DNA of 64,000 nt from Phytoactinopolyspora halotolerans (lineage in GTDB: Bacteria > Actinomycetota > Actinomycetes > Jiangellales > Jiangellaceae). The notes beneath the pieces are model-generated. The model searched no databases. It was not told the DNA's origin and saw nothing but the letters and a program-made list of their open reading frames with translations. Shown piece by piece: positions 51,551 to 60,797 of the stretch; the stretch's first letter is position 1; every line of letters starts with the position of its first letter. The stretch lies in assembly GCF_010550675.1 (NCBI RefSeq), contig NZ_JAAGOA010000030.1:20242-84241 (forward strand), written 5' to 3'. Both the position numbers and the translations under genes were made by a program.

Positions 51551-54500
51551 TCACTCAGGCATGTGTCCGCTCTGGATCACCAGCTGTGCGAGCTGCGTAC
51601 GATTGCTGATGTCGAGCTTGGTGAAGATGTGGCCCAGATGAGTCTTGACCGTGGTACGCGACACGTACAGTCGCTGTGCCACCTCCGGATTGGTCAATCC
51701 TCTGGCGACCAGAACGGCGACCTGCCGTTCCATCGGGGTCAGGCTGTCCCAGCCCGTGCTCGCGCGGCGTGCGCGCGGCGCGTACGCTCGCAGCACATAC
51801 GCGGCGGCATCATCGATGCCCATAGCCGTGCCCTCGCGCCACGCCTCCCCGAAAGCCGCAGCGCCGAGGTCCGTTTTCAATTGCTCGTGTACCGCGTTGT
51901 CTCGTGCACGATCACCGGGGGAACGGGCGAGGTAGCCCATGGCGATGCTTGCGTGGGTCGCCGCCGCTGCCAAGCGTGTCATCTCGAACGGCTCGCCGTA
52001 GGCGGGGTTCTCGGCGAGCAGTCGGAAACTGTCGACATAGAACGTGCGCAACCGGAATTGGACGCGCAGTTTCAGGGCATCGACCGTGTGTTCAAGAGCA
52101 CGTACCGGATCCCTCTCGAGAACCAGAACGGCCAACTGGTCCAGCGCGTCAGCGACGGCGTGCGGTATCTCTAAGGCTCGGCCGACATCGACGCCCGCCA
52201 TGGCCATCGCGTGCGCCTCGTCGACATCGCCAAGTTCGCGCAGAACCGCGCTCAAGGGCGCAAGCGTTCGAGCGGCGATCCAATTGGCATAGCTGGACTT
52301 GTCGAACTCCAGGCTCCGCCGTAACCAATCCCTGGCCAGAGGGTAGTCACCGGCCCACCAGAGAAGTTTGCCCATGATGACTTCGGCGCTGACGGCATCG
52401 GCATCCGGTCCGCCCTCATCGAGGGAACGCACGACCGACGACATCAGCGCCACGCCGTCCTCGACCTGCCCGTTCAGACCGAGAGACCACGCCAGGTTGC
52501 CGGTGTTGGTACCGATGGTGAAGTAGTCCCGCAGAGGTCGGCAGCGGCGCAGGGCTTCCCGGGCGAATGCGACGGCTCGTGTGACGTCTCCCTGGAAGAG
52601 CGCGGCCCACTGCTGGACGGCTTGCGCGAACGACCCCGCAAACCTGTCATTGTGCAGGTCCGCGTCCACGGCGAGCTCGACGGCGACGGTCCTGGCGCGC
52701 TCATGGAGGTCCCGGTTGGTCAGCGAGCAAGCCACGAGTAGCCAGCCGAGCCGTCGGGCGAACCCGTCGGCGGCCGTGAGGCCGGCGTCTACGGCGACGC
52801 GAGACAGCCGCTCACACTCGGCGAAGTCGACATAGAACAGCTCGTATGCCCGCACGGCGAGACAACGCGCCCGGCCGACCTCATCTCCCGAGGTCAACGC
52901 GACCTGCTCTCCCCGCTTCGCGGCGTCGGATCCGACGGTTCGCCGACGGCTGAACAGTCCGGCCATGGCGATGCCCGCCCACAGGCGCGCGTCCAAACCG
53001 TCGCGATCGTCGTCGGACAGCTCCAACGCTCGGGTGAGAATCGGCACAGCGCGGCCGCTCTGTCCGGTGAGGCACCAGTACAGGGACAGTGCGGCGGCCA
53101 GCCGACGGGTCGGCTCGGCGAGACCCGAGGCGAGTCCCCAATCCACGGCCGCGTGGAGATCGTCCCGTTCCTGGTCGAGCGCGCGCACCCACTGATCTTG
53201 GTCTTGAGCCAACCGCTGTTCACAGGTTTCCGCATGTTCACAGAACCAGGCCAGGTGCCTGTTGAGAACCTGAACGCGCTCCTCCTCCGTCATCCGCTCG
53301 GCTCCGTATTCGCGCAGCGTGTCGAGCAGCCGATACCGAGTCGGCCATTGGTCATCCATCGTGGAGAGCAGGGATTTGTCCGACAGTCGACGAACAGCCT
53401 GCAACGTCTCGGTGATACCGGCGGGCGAGTCGGTGCATATCGCGGCCGCGGCCTCGACAGAGAATGACGATCTGAACACGCTGAGGCGCCGGAACAGGAA
53501 CTGTTCATGCGGAGACAACAGGTCGTAACTCCAGTCGATGGACGTCCGCATGGCGTGGTGCCGGTCCGTCGACCACGGAGGTCCACCGGTGAGCAGCCGA
53601 AAACGCTCGTCCAAACCGCGCAGGATTCCCTGCGGGGAGAGCGTCCTCGCCCAGGCGGCAGCGAGTTCGATGGCGAGGGGCAGGCTGTCCAGTCTGATGC
53701 ACAGTTCCCGGATCTGGTCTGCGTCGAGCTCCGACGCGATGCCAGGGTGTGCCAGCTCTGCACGGTGAACGAACAAGGTGGCGGCATCGTGCGTGTCCAG
53801 TGGCGGGATAGCCCAGACGACTTCACCGCCGGCGCCGAGGGGCTCGCGGCTCGTGCACAGCAACCGGACCCCGGGACACGTCTCCACGAGTCGCTCGGCC
53901 AGCGCACGCGCCTCGCGCAGTACTGGTTCACAGGTGTCCAGCACGAGAAGCAACTCCGCCGACTCCAGCTTCGTCGTCAAGGTCTCGAGCGGTTCTTTCT
54001 TCTCGTTGATCGGTATGTCGAGTGCGTCCGCGACTGCTCTGGCGACGCTGGTCCGCGCGTCCGCACCGCCTAGATCGGCAAGCCACACGCCGTCCGGCCA
54101 GCGATCGATCAGGCCCGCACCGACGTGCATCGCGAGGCGAGTCTTGCCGGCGCCGCCCTGCCCGACGAGAGTGAGGATGTGGTGCCGCCGCACGAGTTCG
54201 GCCAGAACCGACTGTTCGTGTCGGCGGCCGATGAAGCTCGTCAACAGCACGGGCAGGTTGTTCGGGAGGGTGCTCAGCGAGGGCACCACCGGCACATGAT
54301 CCTCGGCGGCCTCGTCGGTGATCGATAACAGCCGCACTGGCGGCCCCAGGTCTCGGAGCCGGTGGACGCCCAGGTCATGCACCTGCCGGCCAGGCACGCA
54401 CCATCCACGCGCGGCGTCGAGTGACGCCGAGACCAGCACCTGGCCTTCGTGGGCCACGTCGAGGACATGGCGACATCGCTCGACGACACCGGGATCGACC

Positions 54501-54784
54501 GCGTCGACCGTCCGGCCGGGTGGTTCCGAAGCCGGTAGGTCGGTGACGCGGCACAGGGCGGCCCGTCGCCACGCGCGCGCCGAACGGCCGTCACCCTCGA
54601 GGCGGGCAGACAACGCGTCGGCGGCGGGCGCTTCGAACAGCGCGATGCAGCCGGTACCAGCGTACGGAGTCGCATCAAGTGCCCCGCATTCACGAAGATG
54701 ACGGCACGCCAGCAGCGCATCGCGCTCAGAATCGAGCTCGACGAACATCAGCCACGTCGTGCCATCCACCGGAGCCGACCCCAT
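51551..54784 (-). CDS. Large ATP-binding LuxR family regulator with cyclase-like N-terminus
   Basis: 1077 residues in four parts. Residues 1-155 resemble a degenerate class III nucleotide cyclase: VDPGVVERCRHVLDVAHEGQ, then VHDLGVHRLRDLGPPVRLLS, with metal-binding Asp residues not evident. A STAND/NB-ARC NTPase follows (~185-500: LTLVGQGGAGKTRLAMH Walker A, LLLVLDTCEPVL Walker B), then a TPR-like helical region. A C-terminal LuxR HTH (~1010-1070: LTPMERQVAVLVARGLTNPEVAQRLY) closes the protein. Such proteins sense a ligand, oligomerise on ATP and activate transcription. It is divergent from the AhpD-like gene 358 bases away, a possible target. A degenerate inverted copy of this divergent region lies near 60.6-61 kb. 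Confidence 0.88.
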   Translation of the reverse strand: MGSAPVDGTTWLMFVELDSERDALLACRHLRECGALDATPYAGTGCIALFEAPAADALSARLEGDGRSARAWRRAALCRVTDLPASEPPGRTVDAVDPGVVERCRHVLDVAHEGQVLVSASLDAARGWCVPGRQVHDLGVHRLRDLGPPVRLLSITDEAAEDHVPVVPSLSTLPNNLPVLLTSFIGRRHEQSVLAELVRRHHILTLVGQGGAGKTRLAMHVGAGLIDRWPDGVWLADLGGADARTSVARAVADALDIPINEKKEPLETLTTKLESAELLLVLDTCEPVLREARALAERLVETCPGVRLLCTSREPLGAGGEVVWAIPPLDTHDAATLFVHRAELAHPGIASELDADQIRELCIRLDSLPLAIELAAAWARTLSPQGILRGLDERFRLLTGGPPWSTDRHHAMRTSIDWSYDLLSPHEQFLFRRLSVFRSSFSVEAAAAICTDSPAGITETLQAVRRLSDKSLLSTMDDQWPTRYRLLDTLREYGAERMTEEERVQVLNRHLAWFCEHAETCEQRLAQDQDQWVRALDQERDDLHAAVDWGLASGLAEPTRRLAAALSLYWCLTGQSGRAVPILTRALELSDDDRDGLDARLWAGIAMAGLFSRRRTVGSDAAKRGEQVALTSGDEVGRARCLAVRAYELFYVDFAECERLSRVAVDAGLTAADGFARRLGWLLVACSLTNRDLHERARTVAVELAVDADLHNDRFAGSFAQAVQQWAALFQGDVTRAVAFAREALRRCRPLRDYFTIGTNTGNLAWSLGLNGQVEDGVALMSSVVRSLDEGGPDADAVSAEVIMGKLLWWAGDYPLARDWLRRSLEFDKSSYANWIAARTLAPLSAVLRELGDVDEAHAMAMAGVDVGRALEIPHAVADALDQLAVLVLERDPVRALEHTVDALKLRVQFRLRTFYVDSFRLLAENPAYGEPFEMTRLAAAATHASIAMGYLARSPGDRARDNAVHEQLKTDLGAAAFGEAWREGTAMGIDDAAAYVLRAYAPRARRASTGWDSLTPMERQVAVLVARGLTNPEVAQRLYVSRTTVKTHLGHIFTKLDISNRTQLAQLVIQSGHMPE

Positions 54785-55142
54785 CGTAGGTCCCGTCCCT
54801 CACGAGCCGGCGACGCCCGACTCGCAAGATAACCATACAGCCCACGCCAGTCGATCTTGATCTACGACGACGGCCCGGGCACAGGGCCGTCTCCTCCCCT
54901 TCCCCGCCCGATATCGGCCAGCTGGCCGACGACTCCAGGCGCCGGCATCGGCACGATCGAGGGCATGTCCACCTCAGGTTGATCGCCACGCTCGACGACC
55001 ACGGGCCGGCAGGCGGCTTGCTCCAGGAGGAAGGGCCGTCGCCCTGGTAGAGCACGGAGCCCTCGTTACGTTTCTTCGGCGCGCTACGTCAGTGAAGCAA
55101 GACCACGCAACGACCACCGAGACATGCGGAGGAGACATAACC

Positions 55143-55601
55143 ATGCCACAGCGTATGCAGAACCCGGCGTACGTCCTGCCGGGTGCGCTGGAGGGAATCC
55201 AGAAGCTGTTCGAAGCAACGAACTCAGTCGACATACCCAAAGGCTTCATGGAACTCGTGCAGTTGCGGACCAGCCAGATCAACGGCTGCAGCGCATGCAC
55301 CCTGTCGCACGCGCAGGCAGCGGCCAACGCAGGAGAGAACCAGGAGCGGATCGCCACAACGGCGGCATGGCGCGAGGCACCGTACTTCAGTGACGCTGAG
55401 CGGGCGGCGTTCGCCCTGGCCGAGGCGATGACCCGGCTGCCTGACCGGTCCACCGAGGCGATCACCGACGACCTGTGGGACGACGTCGCCGACCACTACG
55501 ACGAGAAGCAACTCTCGGCGTTGATCTTGACGATCGCGATCACCAACCTCTTCAACCGACTCAACGCCACCGTGAAGACGCCGGCCGGAACGAGCTGGTG
55601 A
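55143..55601 (+). CDS. Carboxymuconolactone decarboxylase / AhpD-like protein
   Basis: 152 residues; ATG at 55143 after GGAGGAG. The AhpD-like active site is INGCSACTLSHAQAAANAGE (CxxC plus His), followed by AWREAPYFSDAERAAFALAE, both diagnostic. These small helical proteins are alkylhydroperoxidase-type thiol enzymes. It is followed after 31 bases by an ABM-domain gene, probably in one operon, and faces the large LuxR regulator. Confidence 0.92.
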   Translation: MPQRMQNPAYVLPGALEGIQKLFEATNSVDIPKGFMELVQLRTSQINGCSACTLSHAQAAANAGENQERIATTAAWREAPYFSDAERAAFALAEAMTRLPDRSTEAITDDLWDDVADHYDEKQLSALILTIAITNLFNRLNATVKTPAGTSW

Positions 55602-55632
55602 CACCGGACCCGGACGGACAAAGGAGAGAGCC

Positions 55633-55923
55633 ATGACAGTCGTACGCATGCACCAGTACAAGGTCGATCCGGAACGGTTCCAGGAGTTCCTGGACCGACG
55701 TACCGCTGCCATCGACGCCATCCGCGAGGCACATCCCGGTCTCATCGAAACCCGCCTCACACGGCTCGAGGACGGCACCTACACCGACGTCTGGCGATGG
55801 GACTCGATCCAGCACATGGGTGCGGCAGCCGCACAGCTGGCCGCCTTCCCGGAGGCGCCCGCGGCGATGTCGATGACCTCCGACGCCACCGCCGTCAACG
55901 GCGAGATCATCGACGAGCGATAG
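55633..55923 (+). CDS. Antibiotic biosynthesis monooxygenase (ABM)-domain protein
   Basis: 96 residues; AAGGAGAG precedes the ATG. The ferredoxin-like dimeric alpha/beta barrel pattern shows in VVRMHQYKVDPERFQEFLDR, HPGLIETRLTRLEDGTYTDV and WRWDS. Such proteins are cofactor-less oxygenases or quinol-handling proteins. Pairing with AhpD suggests an oxidative-stress role (inference). Confidence 0.75.
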   Translation: MTVVRMHQYKVDPERFQEFLDRRTAAIDAIREAHPGLIETRLTRLEDGTYTDVWRWDSIQHMGAAAAQLAAFPEAPAAMSMTSDATAVNGEIIDER

Positions 55924-55949
55924 CGGCGGCGATATGTGGCTGATTCTGG

Positions 55950-56121
55950 CTGGACGCCCGTGGGGTGGCGCCCACCTCTGCCGCCACGACGTTCGCCGCG
56001 ACCTGCGTGGTGGCTCGGCTGCCGGTCGCGATGGTGGGACTCGGCTTCATACTCCCGGCTGAGGCCCACACAGGGTCGTATGCGCATGCCGGGTCGGTAA
56101 CGGCGGTGCTGCTGCGGCGTC
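55950..56121 (+). pseudogene. Remnant of an MFS transporter N-terminus
   Basis: The translation TTFAATCVVARLPVAMVGLG followed by FILPAEAHTGSYAHAGSVTA is the first helix pair of a typical MFS permease (VARLP-MVGL-x-T-GSYA-AG). The frame then breaks into an arginine-rich run, and nothing like TM3 onward follows before the phosphonoacetate hydrolase gene. It is a short decayed fragment. Confidence 0.55.
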
Positions 56122-56190
56122 GATGCCGTGGCGTTCTCGTAGGAGCACGGCCGACAGGACGCGGCAGCACAACCGCAGCAAGGGAGAACG

Positions 56191-57435
56191 ATGAGCAGTT
56201 CCGTGGATGTCGAAGTGAACGGTCGCAGCTACGCGCCGCCGGCAGACCCGGTCGTCGTCGTCTGTATCGACGGCAGCGAGCCCGACTACCACCTGCGAGC
56301 GATCGAGGCGGGACGGATGCCGTATCTCGAGTCGGTTCTGCGAGACGGCACCGACCTGTCGGCCGAGTGCGCCATGCCGTCGTTCACCAACCCGAACAAC
56401 ATCTCGATCGCCACCGGGGCGTCGCCGGCGGTGCATGGCATCTGCGGCAACTACTTCTTCGACCCTGTCAGCCGGGCCGACGTCATGATGAACGACCCGC
56501 GTTTTCTCCGGGCTTCGACCATCTTCGCGGCGTTCGAGCAGTCCGGCGTCGATATCGCGATCGTGACCGCCAAAGACAAGCTGCGCCGGCTGCTGGGTGA
56601 CGGGTTGGAGAGCGGGATCTGCTTCTCGGCGGAGAAGGCGGGCACTGCTACCGTCGAGCAGAACGGGATCGACGACGTGCTGAAGCTGGTCGGGATGCCG
56701 TTGCCGTCCGTGTACAGCGCGGAGCTGAGCGAGTTCGCGATGGCCGCCGGCGTCGAGATCCTGCGCGAACGACGGCCCGGCCTGACGTACCTCTCGCTGA
56801 CCGACTACGTCCAGCACAAATACGCTCCGGGAACGCCCGAGGCGAACGACTTCTACGCGATGCTCGACACCTCCTTCGCCCAGTTGCACGAGCTCGGCGC
56901 CGTCCTCGTCATCACCGCAGACCACGGCATGAACGCCAAGTCAGCTCCGGACGGGTCCCCGCAGGTCGTGTACCTGCAGGAACATCTCGACTCTGCGCTG
57001 GGGCCGGGGCGTTCGCACGTCGTGCTTCCTATCACCGACCCCTACACGTCGCACCATGCCTCGCTCGGATCGTTCGCATTCGTCCATCTCCAGAACGGCG
57101 CCGACGCGGCCGCGGTCCGTGCGCAGCTGGTCGGCATCGAAGGTGTGCAGGACGTACTCGGCCGCGACGACGCGTCCGAGCGATACGAGCTGCCCGGCGA
57201 CAGGATCGGCGACCTCGCTGTCGTCGGCGATAAGCACGTCGCCCTCGGCACGTCGCCGGACAAGCACGATCTGAGCAGGCTCGACCGCCCGCTACGCTCC
57301 CACGGCGGGCGTACGGAACAGACCGTGCCGCTGATCGTCAACCGCGTGCTGAACCCGCTGCCGCACGGCCACCGGCTGCGCAACTTCGACGCCTACTGGC
57401 TGGCGCTCAACTTCGCGATCCGCCGCCCGTCGTAA
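56191..57435 (+). CDS. phnA: Phosphonoacetate hydrolase
   Basis: 414 residues of the alkaline phosphatase superfamily. DPVVVVCIDGSEPDYHLRAI carries the first metal Asp. FTNPNNISIATGASPAVHGI includes the Thr nucleophile region (PSFTNPNN), and GICGNYFFDPVSRADVMMNDP is diagnostic of PhnA. LTDYVQHKYAPGTPEANDFY and VLVITADHGMNAKS supply the remaining zinc ligands. It hydrolyses phosphonoacetate to acetate and phosphate. No phosphonate transporter or other phosphonate gene lies within the window, so it is an orphan. A strong hairpin follows at 57477. Confidence 0.92.
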   Translation: MSSSVDVEVNGRSYAPPADPVVVVCIDGSEPDYHLRAIEAGRMPYLESVLRDGTDLSAECAMPSFTNPNNISIATGASPAVHGICGNYFFDPVSRADVMMNDPRFLRASTIFAAFEQSGVDIAIVTAKDKLRRLLGDGLESGICFSAEKAGTATVEQNGIDDVLKLVGMPLPSVYSAELSEFAMAAGVEILRERRPGLTYLSLTDYVQHKYAPGTPEANDFYAMLDTSFAQLHELGAVLVITADHGMNAKSAPDGSPQVVYLQEHLDSALGPGRSHVVLPITDPYTSHHASLGSFAFVHLQNGADAAAVRAQLVGIEGVQDVLGRDDASERYELPGDRIGDLAVVGDKHVALGTSPDKHDLSRLDRPLRSHGGRTEQTVPLIVNRVLNPLPHGHRLRNFDAYWLALNFAIRRPS

Positions 57436-57476
57436 ACGGATCTCTACTATCCGTTGCCTCCACACAGCGAACGACT

Positions 57477-57500
57477 TTGTGGTCGTTCCGACGACCACAA
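57477..57500. terminator. Stem-loop after phnA
   Basis: Perfect 10-bp stem TTGTGGTCGT-TCCG-ACGACCACAA starting 42 bases after the phnA stop. No T-tract follows, as is common for actinobacterial terminators; it could instead be an operator. Confidence 0.55.
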
Positions 57501-57512
57501 TGCATGCTCTTT

Positions 57513-57688
57513 CGCGTGGTGCCGGCCCGCGCGGGGCAAGGGTTGAGCAACGCCGAAATCGGTGCCGAGCTGCATCTCAGTCCCGCGACCGCCCGCACCC
57601 ACGTCAGCCACGCCATGGGAAACTCGGAGCACGCGACCGCGCACAACTCATCGTCATCGCCTATCAGACCGGTGTCATCAGCCGGTAG
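57513..57688 (+). pseudogene. Frameshifted LuxR-HTH tail of a response regulator
   Basis: The first frame reads RAGQGLSNAEIGAELHLSPA then TARTHVSHAMG. The match continues in the +1-shifted frame as KLGARDRAQLIVIAYQTGVI and then SR-stop at 57686-57688. The break is in the G run at 57617-57619 and is explained by loss of one G. Joined, this is the standard C-terminus of a NarL-type regulator. No receiver domain precedes it, so the gene is both truncated and frameshifted. Confidence 0.75.
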
Positions 57689-57752
57689 CTGCCTGGCGTG
57701 ACCAAGGATGTGATCTACGCCTGTCGACGTAGCAGGACGCGCGTTTCGCCCG

Positions 57753-57995
57753 ATGCGTACGGGCTCGGAGCGGCGGAGCATCGGCGCCATGCTCCGGGCT
57801 ACCCGGTTCTCGCCCGCCACCGGCGCTGCGAGCATCGTCGCTCTGGGGCTCGGGGGGTGGGTGCTCCTCAGCGCGGACGGCGGGGCTGGCAGCGGCAGCG
57901 GCGTGGTCGGCGCCGTCGTCGCAGTGATCCTCGGGGCCACCGGCATGGTGCTCGGAGGACTCGCGCATCTCGCTCTGATCAGGAGCAAGAAGTAA
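57753..57995 (+). CDS. Small two-helix membrane protein
   Basis: 80 residues, or 68 if the ATG at 57789 is used. Two hydrophobic helices are predicted: ATGAASIVALGLGGWVLLSA and GVVGAVVAVILGATGMVLGG, separated by a Gly/Ser-rich turn, ending in RSKK. Not recognised. Composition and length fit a real small inner-membrane protein; no ribosome site decides the start. Confidence 0.45.
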   Translation: MRTGSERRSIGAMLRATRFSPATGAASIVALGLGGWVLLSADGGAGSGSGVVGAVVAVILGATGMVLGGLAHLALIRSKK

Positions 57996-58227
57996 CGGGC
58001 CCGGACCATCTGCGATCTCGCTGAGGCGCGGGTCGCGCGAGGTGGTCATCGGTCTCGATCCCGTCCGGCCCCGAAGCGGCGGACAACGGCACACCGTTGG
58101 CGACGCGTGGAGACGCTGACGCCGTCCCACAGGCGCGAACAATGGCACCGCGGCCCGGCATCGGCCTGGTCGCGCCGAAAGCCGGCACAACCTTGCCGGC
58201 CGACGCCGGGCCGGTCGACACGAACAC
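57996..58227. other. Intergenic stretch
   Basis: No gene, repeat or terminator recognised between the small membrane protein and the end of the MFS remnant. Confidence 0.35.
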
Positions 58228-59376
58228 CTACAGTCGGTTCAACTCGTCTGCGGGTTGCGGTTCAACACTGAGTATGGTGCGGACGTTGTCGCGGGACGGA
58301 ATGATGGCCAAGGCCAGAACTGCTCCGACCGCGGCGACCACTGCGCCGCCGACGAATGCGTTCTGAAACCCGGCGTTAAGAGCATCGGCCAATGCCGCAG
58401 GATCGTCGTTGTTGCTGGCAAGAAGGCTGTCAGTGCGAGATGTGGCGATAGCGGCCAATACAGCCAGGCCGAGTGCGCCACCGATCTGTTGCGAGGTGTT
58501 GATGAGCCCGCTGGCGAGCCCGGACTCTTGTTCTTGCACACCGGATACAGCCGCGATCGTCATCGGCACGAATGCCAACCCGAATCCAGCACCAGCAACG
58601 AGTGAGGGCCCCAGGACGTCCGTGGCGTACCCTCCGTCGACGGCCACCCTGGAGAACCAGAGCAGGGCGACGACCACCAACCCCAACCCAATCACGAAGA
58701 TTGATCTAGCACCGAACCGAGTGACGAGTTGAGACGCGACGCCGGAACAGAGGATGATCATCGCCGTCAGCGGAAGGTAAGCGAGACCGGCCTCGATTGG
58801 GCTGTACCCGAGCACTTGCTGCATGTACAGGGTGACGAAGAAGAACATCGAGACCACCGAGCCGCCCACGAGCAACCCCGCCACATTCGCGCCGGTCAGG
58901 CTTCGGTTCCCGAGGATCCGGAAAGGCACCAGCGGTGCCATGGAGCGTCCCTCGATGGCTACGAACGTGCCGAGCAGCACAACCGCTGCTGCGAGAAGCC
59001 CCATCGTTTCGACCGAGCCCCAACCAGCTTCGCCGGCATTCACGATCGCGTACACGATCAAGGCCAGTCCCCCGGTGCCGGTAACAGCGCCCGGAATGTC
59101 GAATCGACGGGTCGAGGCTTCCATCCGGCTTTCGGGTATCCATCGTGGCGTAAGCACGGCGACGGCCACACCGATCGGTACGTTGACCCAAAGCACCCAC
59201 TGCCAGCCCAGGCCATCAGTGAGCACACCACCAAGAAGGACACCTGCCGCCCCGGCGCCGCCAGAAACGGCGCCCCACGCGCGGAGTGCCTTGTTTCGCG
59301 CAGCACCATCGCGGAAGATGGTGGTGACGATCGACAACGCCGACGGCGCGATGATCGCAGCCGCCACACCTTGGCG
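58228..59376 (-). pseudogene. 5'-deleted MFS (DHA2-type) transporter
   Basis: About 380 residues of a DHA2 drug transporter. Homology starts in mid-protein with RQGVAAAIIAPSALSIVTTI (the segment at TM4; LQGVGAAIIAPSALSIV in relatives) and continues to a normal C-terminus. The first ~110 residues (TM1-3) are missing. The frame meets TAA, the stop codon of the epimerase gene, just upstream. A GTG at 59367 could start translation, but the product would lack the first helices. It is probably a non-functional deletion product. Confidence 0.75.
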
Positions 59377-60339
59377 TTATCGGTCCCGGCCGTATTCGGC
59401 GGTTGGTGGCTGCTCGATCAGGGCATGCCGGAAGCCGTCTCGCCAGCTGCTCCAGACGGGTTGCCAGTCAAGGTCGTGTTTCGCCTTCAGATTCGACGCG
59501 CCGCGCGCCTGGGTGCACCACTGCACCATGGCGGTGCCGGCCAGCAGCCGGGCGACCCAGGCCGGTACTCGCATGGGCCGTTTCGCACCGACGGATTCGG
59601 CCAGATACGGCAGCCATTCCGAGACGGCGGCGGGCTCGTCATCGACGATGTTGTACACCCCTGCCCGGCCCCGCTCCAGCGCCGCGACCGTCGCAGCAGC
59701 CGCGTCATCGAGATGAATCCACGACCACACCCCACCACCGTCCCCGACAAGGGGAAACTGGCGTTTGCGGATGACCTCGACCATCGACTGCGACGCACCC
59801 GGTCCGTAGAAAAGGCCATAACGCAACGCAATACCGTCAAGCGGCGCGGTCGTGACCGCCTGCTCAACAAACCGGATCGCCGCCGAGGACTCCCGTTGCC
59901 ACTTCGCCGGCTCCGAATCGAGCGGATCCTGCTCAGTCTTGACCGGCCCGCCCGTGCGGGCATTGTTCCACCCGGTAAAACTCTGCGCGACGAACCGGCC
60001 GACCCCGGCCGCCTCAGCCGCCGCCAACAGATGCCGTGTCCCTTCCGTGCGCAAACGATTCGTGACGGCAAACCATCGATCAAAGTGCTTGAAGTCCGGC
60101 TTGGCGGACAAGGCCGTCATCTGGTGCACGATCACATCTGGCGCCGCCCGGTCGACGGCCTCGCGCACAGCCGCCGCGTCGAGCCCATCGACCACGACGG
60201 GCTCGGCTCCCGCAGCCCGTACCGCATCGGCACGCCCAGGCGTGCGCACCGTCGCCGTCACCTGATGGCCACGTTCCAACAATCGTGGCACCAGTCGGCG
60301 GCCCAACTCACCGGATCCTCCCGCAACATACACCCGCAT
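59377..60339 (-). CDS. NAD(P)-dependent epimerase/dehydratase (extended SDR) family protein
   Basis: 320 residues; ATG at 60339 after GAGGAG. The Rossmann motif is VYVAGGSGELGRRLVPRLL with TGxxGxxG-like spacing. Further landmarks are IVHQMTALS, LRYGLFYGPG and WSWIHLDDAAAATVAALERG (the extended-SDR DDAA motif), and YNIVDDEPA. The catalytic Tyr-x-x-x-Lys is not obvious. The family reduces or epimerises sugars and small carbonyl compounds. It is intact, though its downstream neighbour is truncated exactly at its stop codon. Confidence 0.85.
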   Translation of the reverse strand: MRVYVAGGSGELGRRLVPRLLERGHQVTATVRTPGRADAVRAAGAEPVVVDGLDAAAVREAVDRAAPDVIVHQMTALSAKPDFKHFDRWFAVTNRLRTEGTRHLLAAAEAAGVGRFVAQSFTGWNNARTGGPVKTEQDPLDSEPAKWQRESSAAIRFVEQAVTTAPLDGIALRYGLFYGPGASQSMVEVIRKRQFPLVGDGGGVWSWIHLDDAAAATVAALERGRAGVYNIVDDEPAAVSEWLPYLAESVGAKRPMRVPAWVARLLAGTAMVQWCTQARGASNLKAKHDLDWQPVWSSWRDGFRHALIEQPPTAEYGRDR

Positions 60340-60603
60340 CTTGCTCACTCCTCTCATCTCGCGAAATCGGCAAAACCATGCCCGCTGTGCTGTATCGGCT
60401 AAGCAACCACACCGACCAAAGAACCGACGCCGACGATCATGAACATGACGCTGTCAACCAACGACCACGTCGCCACCGACGTCACACAAGAACCTCGTGA
60501 ACCCATTCGTCGTCGACACCCGGGACCTTCCCCGTCAGGGCCCACGCGCACGCACACAAGACCACTCGGCGCAGCGGCACAGCCGCCTCCGACCTGACGC
60601 AAT

Positions 60604-60681
60604 GACCGGCTTGGCCACGCGTTTCATGCCCTCCGACACAGCGGGCCGCAAGCAGGCGGGGTTCTGCATTCGCTGCTGCAT
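60604..60681 (-). pseudogene. Remnant of a second AhpD/CMD-like gene
   Basis: The minus strand translates MQQRMQNPACLRPAVSEGMK then RVAKPV, matching the start of the intact AhpD-like protein at 55143 (MPQRMQNPAYVLPGALEGIQ). No active-site CxxC follows. Part of a degenerate inverted duplicate. Confidence 0.65.
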
Positions 60682-60797
60682 GTGCGCTCTCCCTTGCACC
60701 CGGCGGCTGTGTGTCATCGACGGACCCCAGTCGAACAACCGTGACCAGACCCGGTAACCGATACGAGGGGCGGTCCTGTAGTGAGCCTGCGCTCACC

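Noticed and set aside
58729..60402. 557-codon plus-strand frame spanning the MFS remnant and epimerase
   Set aside because: It crosses two antisense genes and has no family features; shadow frame.
60399..60602. Minus-strand frame ending in a hydrophobic segment (TWSLVDSVMFMIVGVGSLVG)
   Set aside because: One hydrophobic stretch could be the end of a lost membrane protein, but there is no start, family match or ribosome site.
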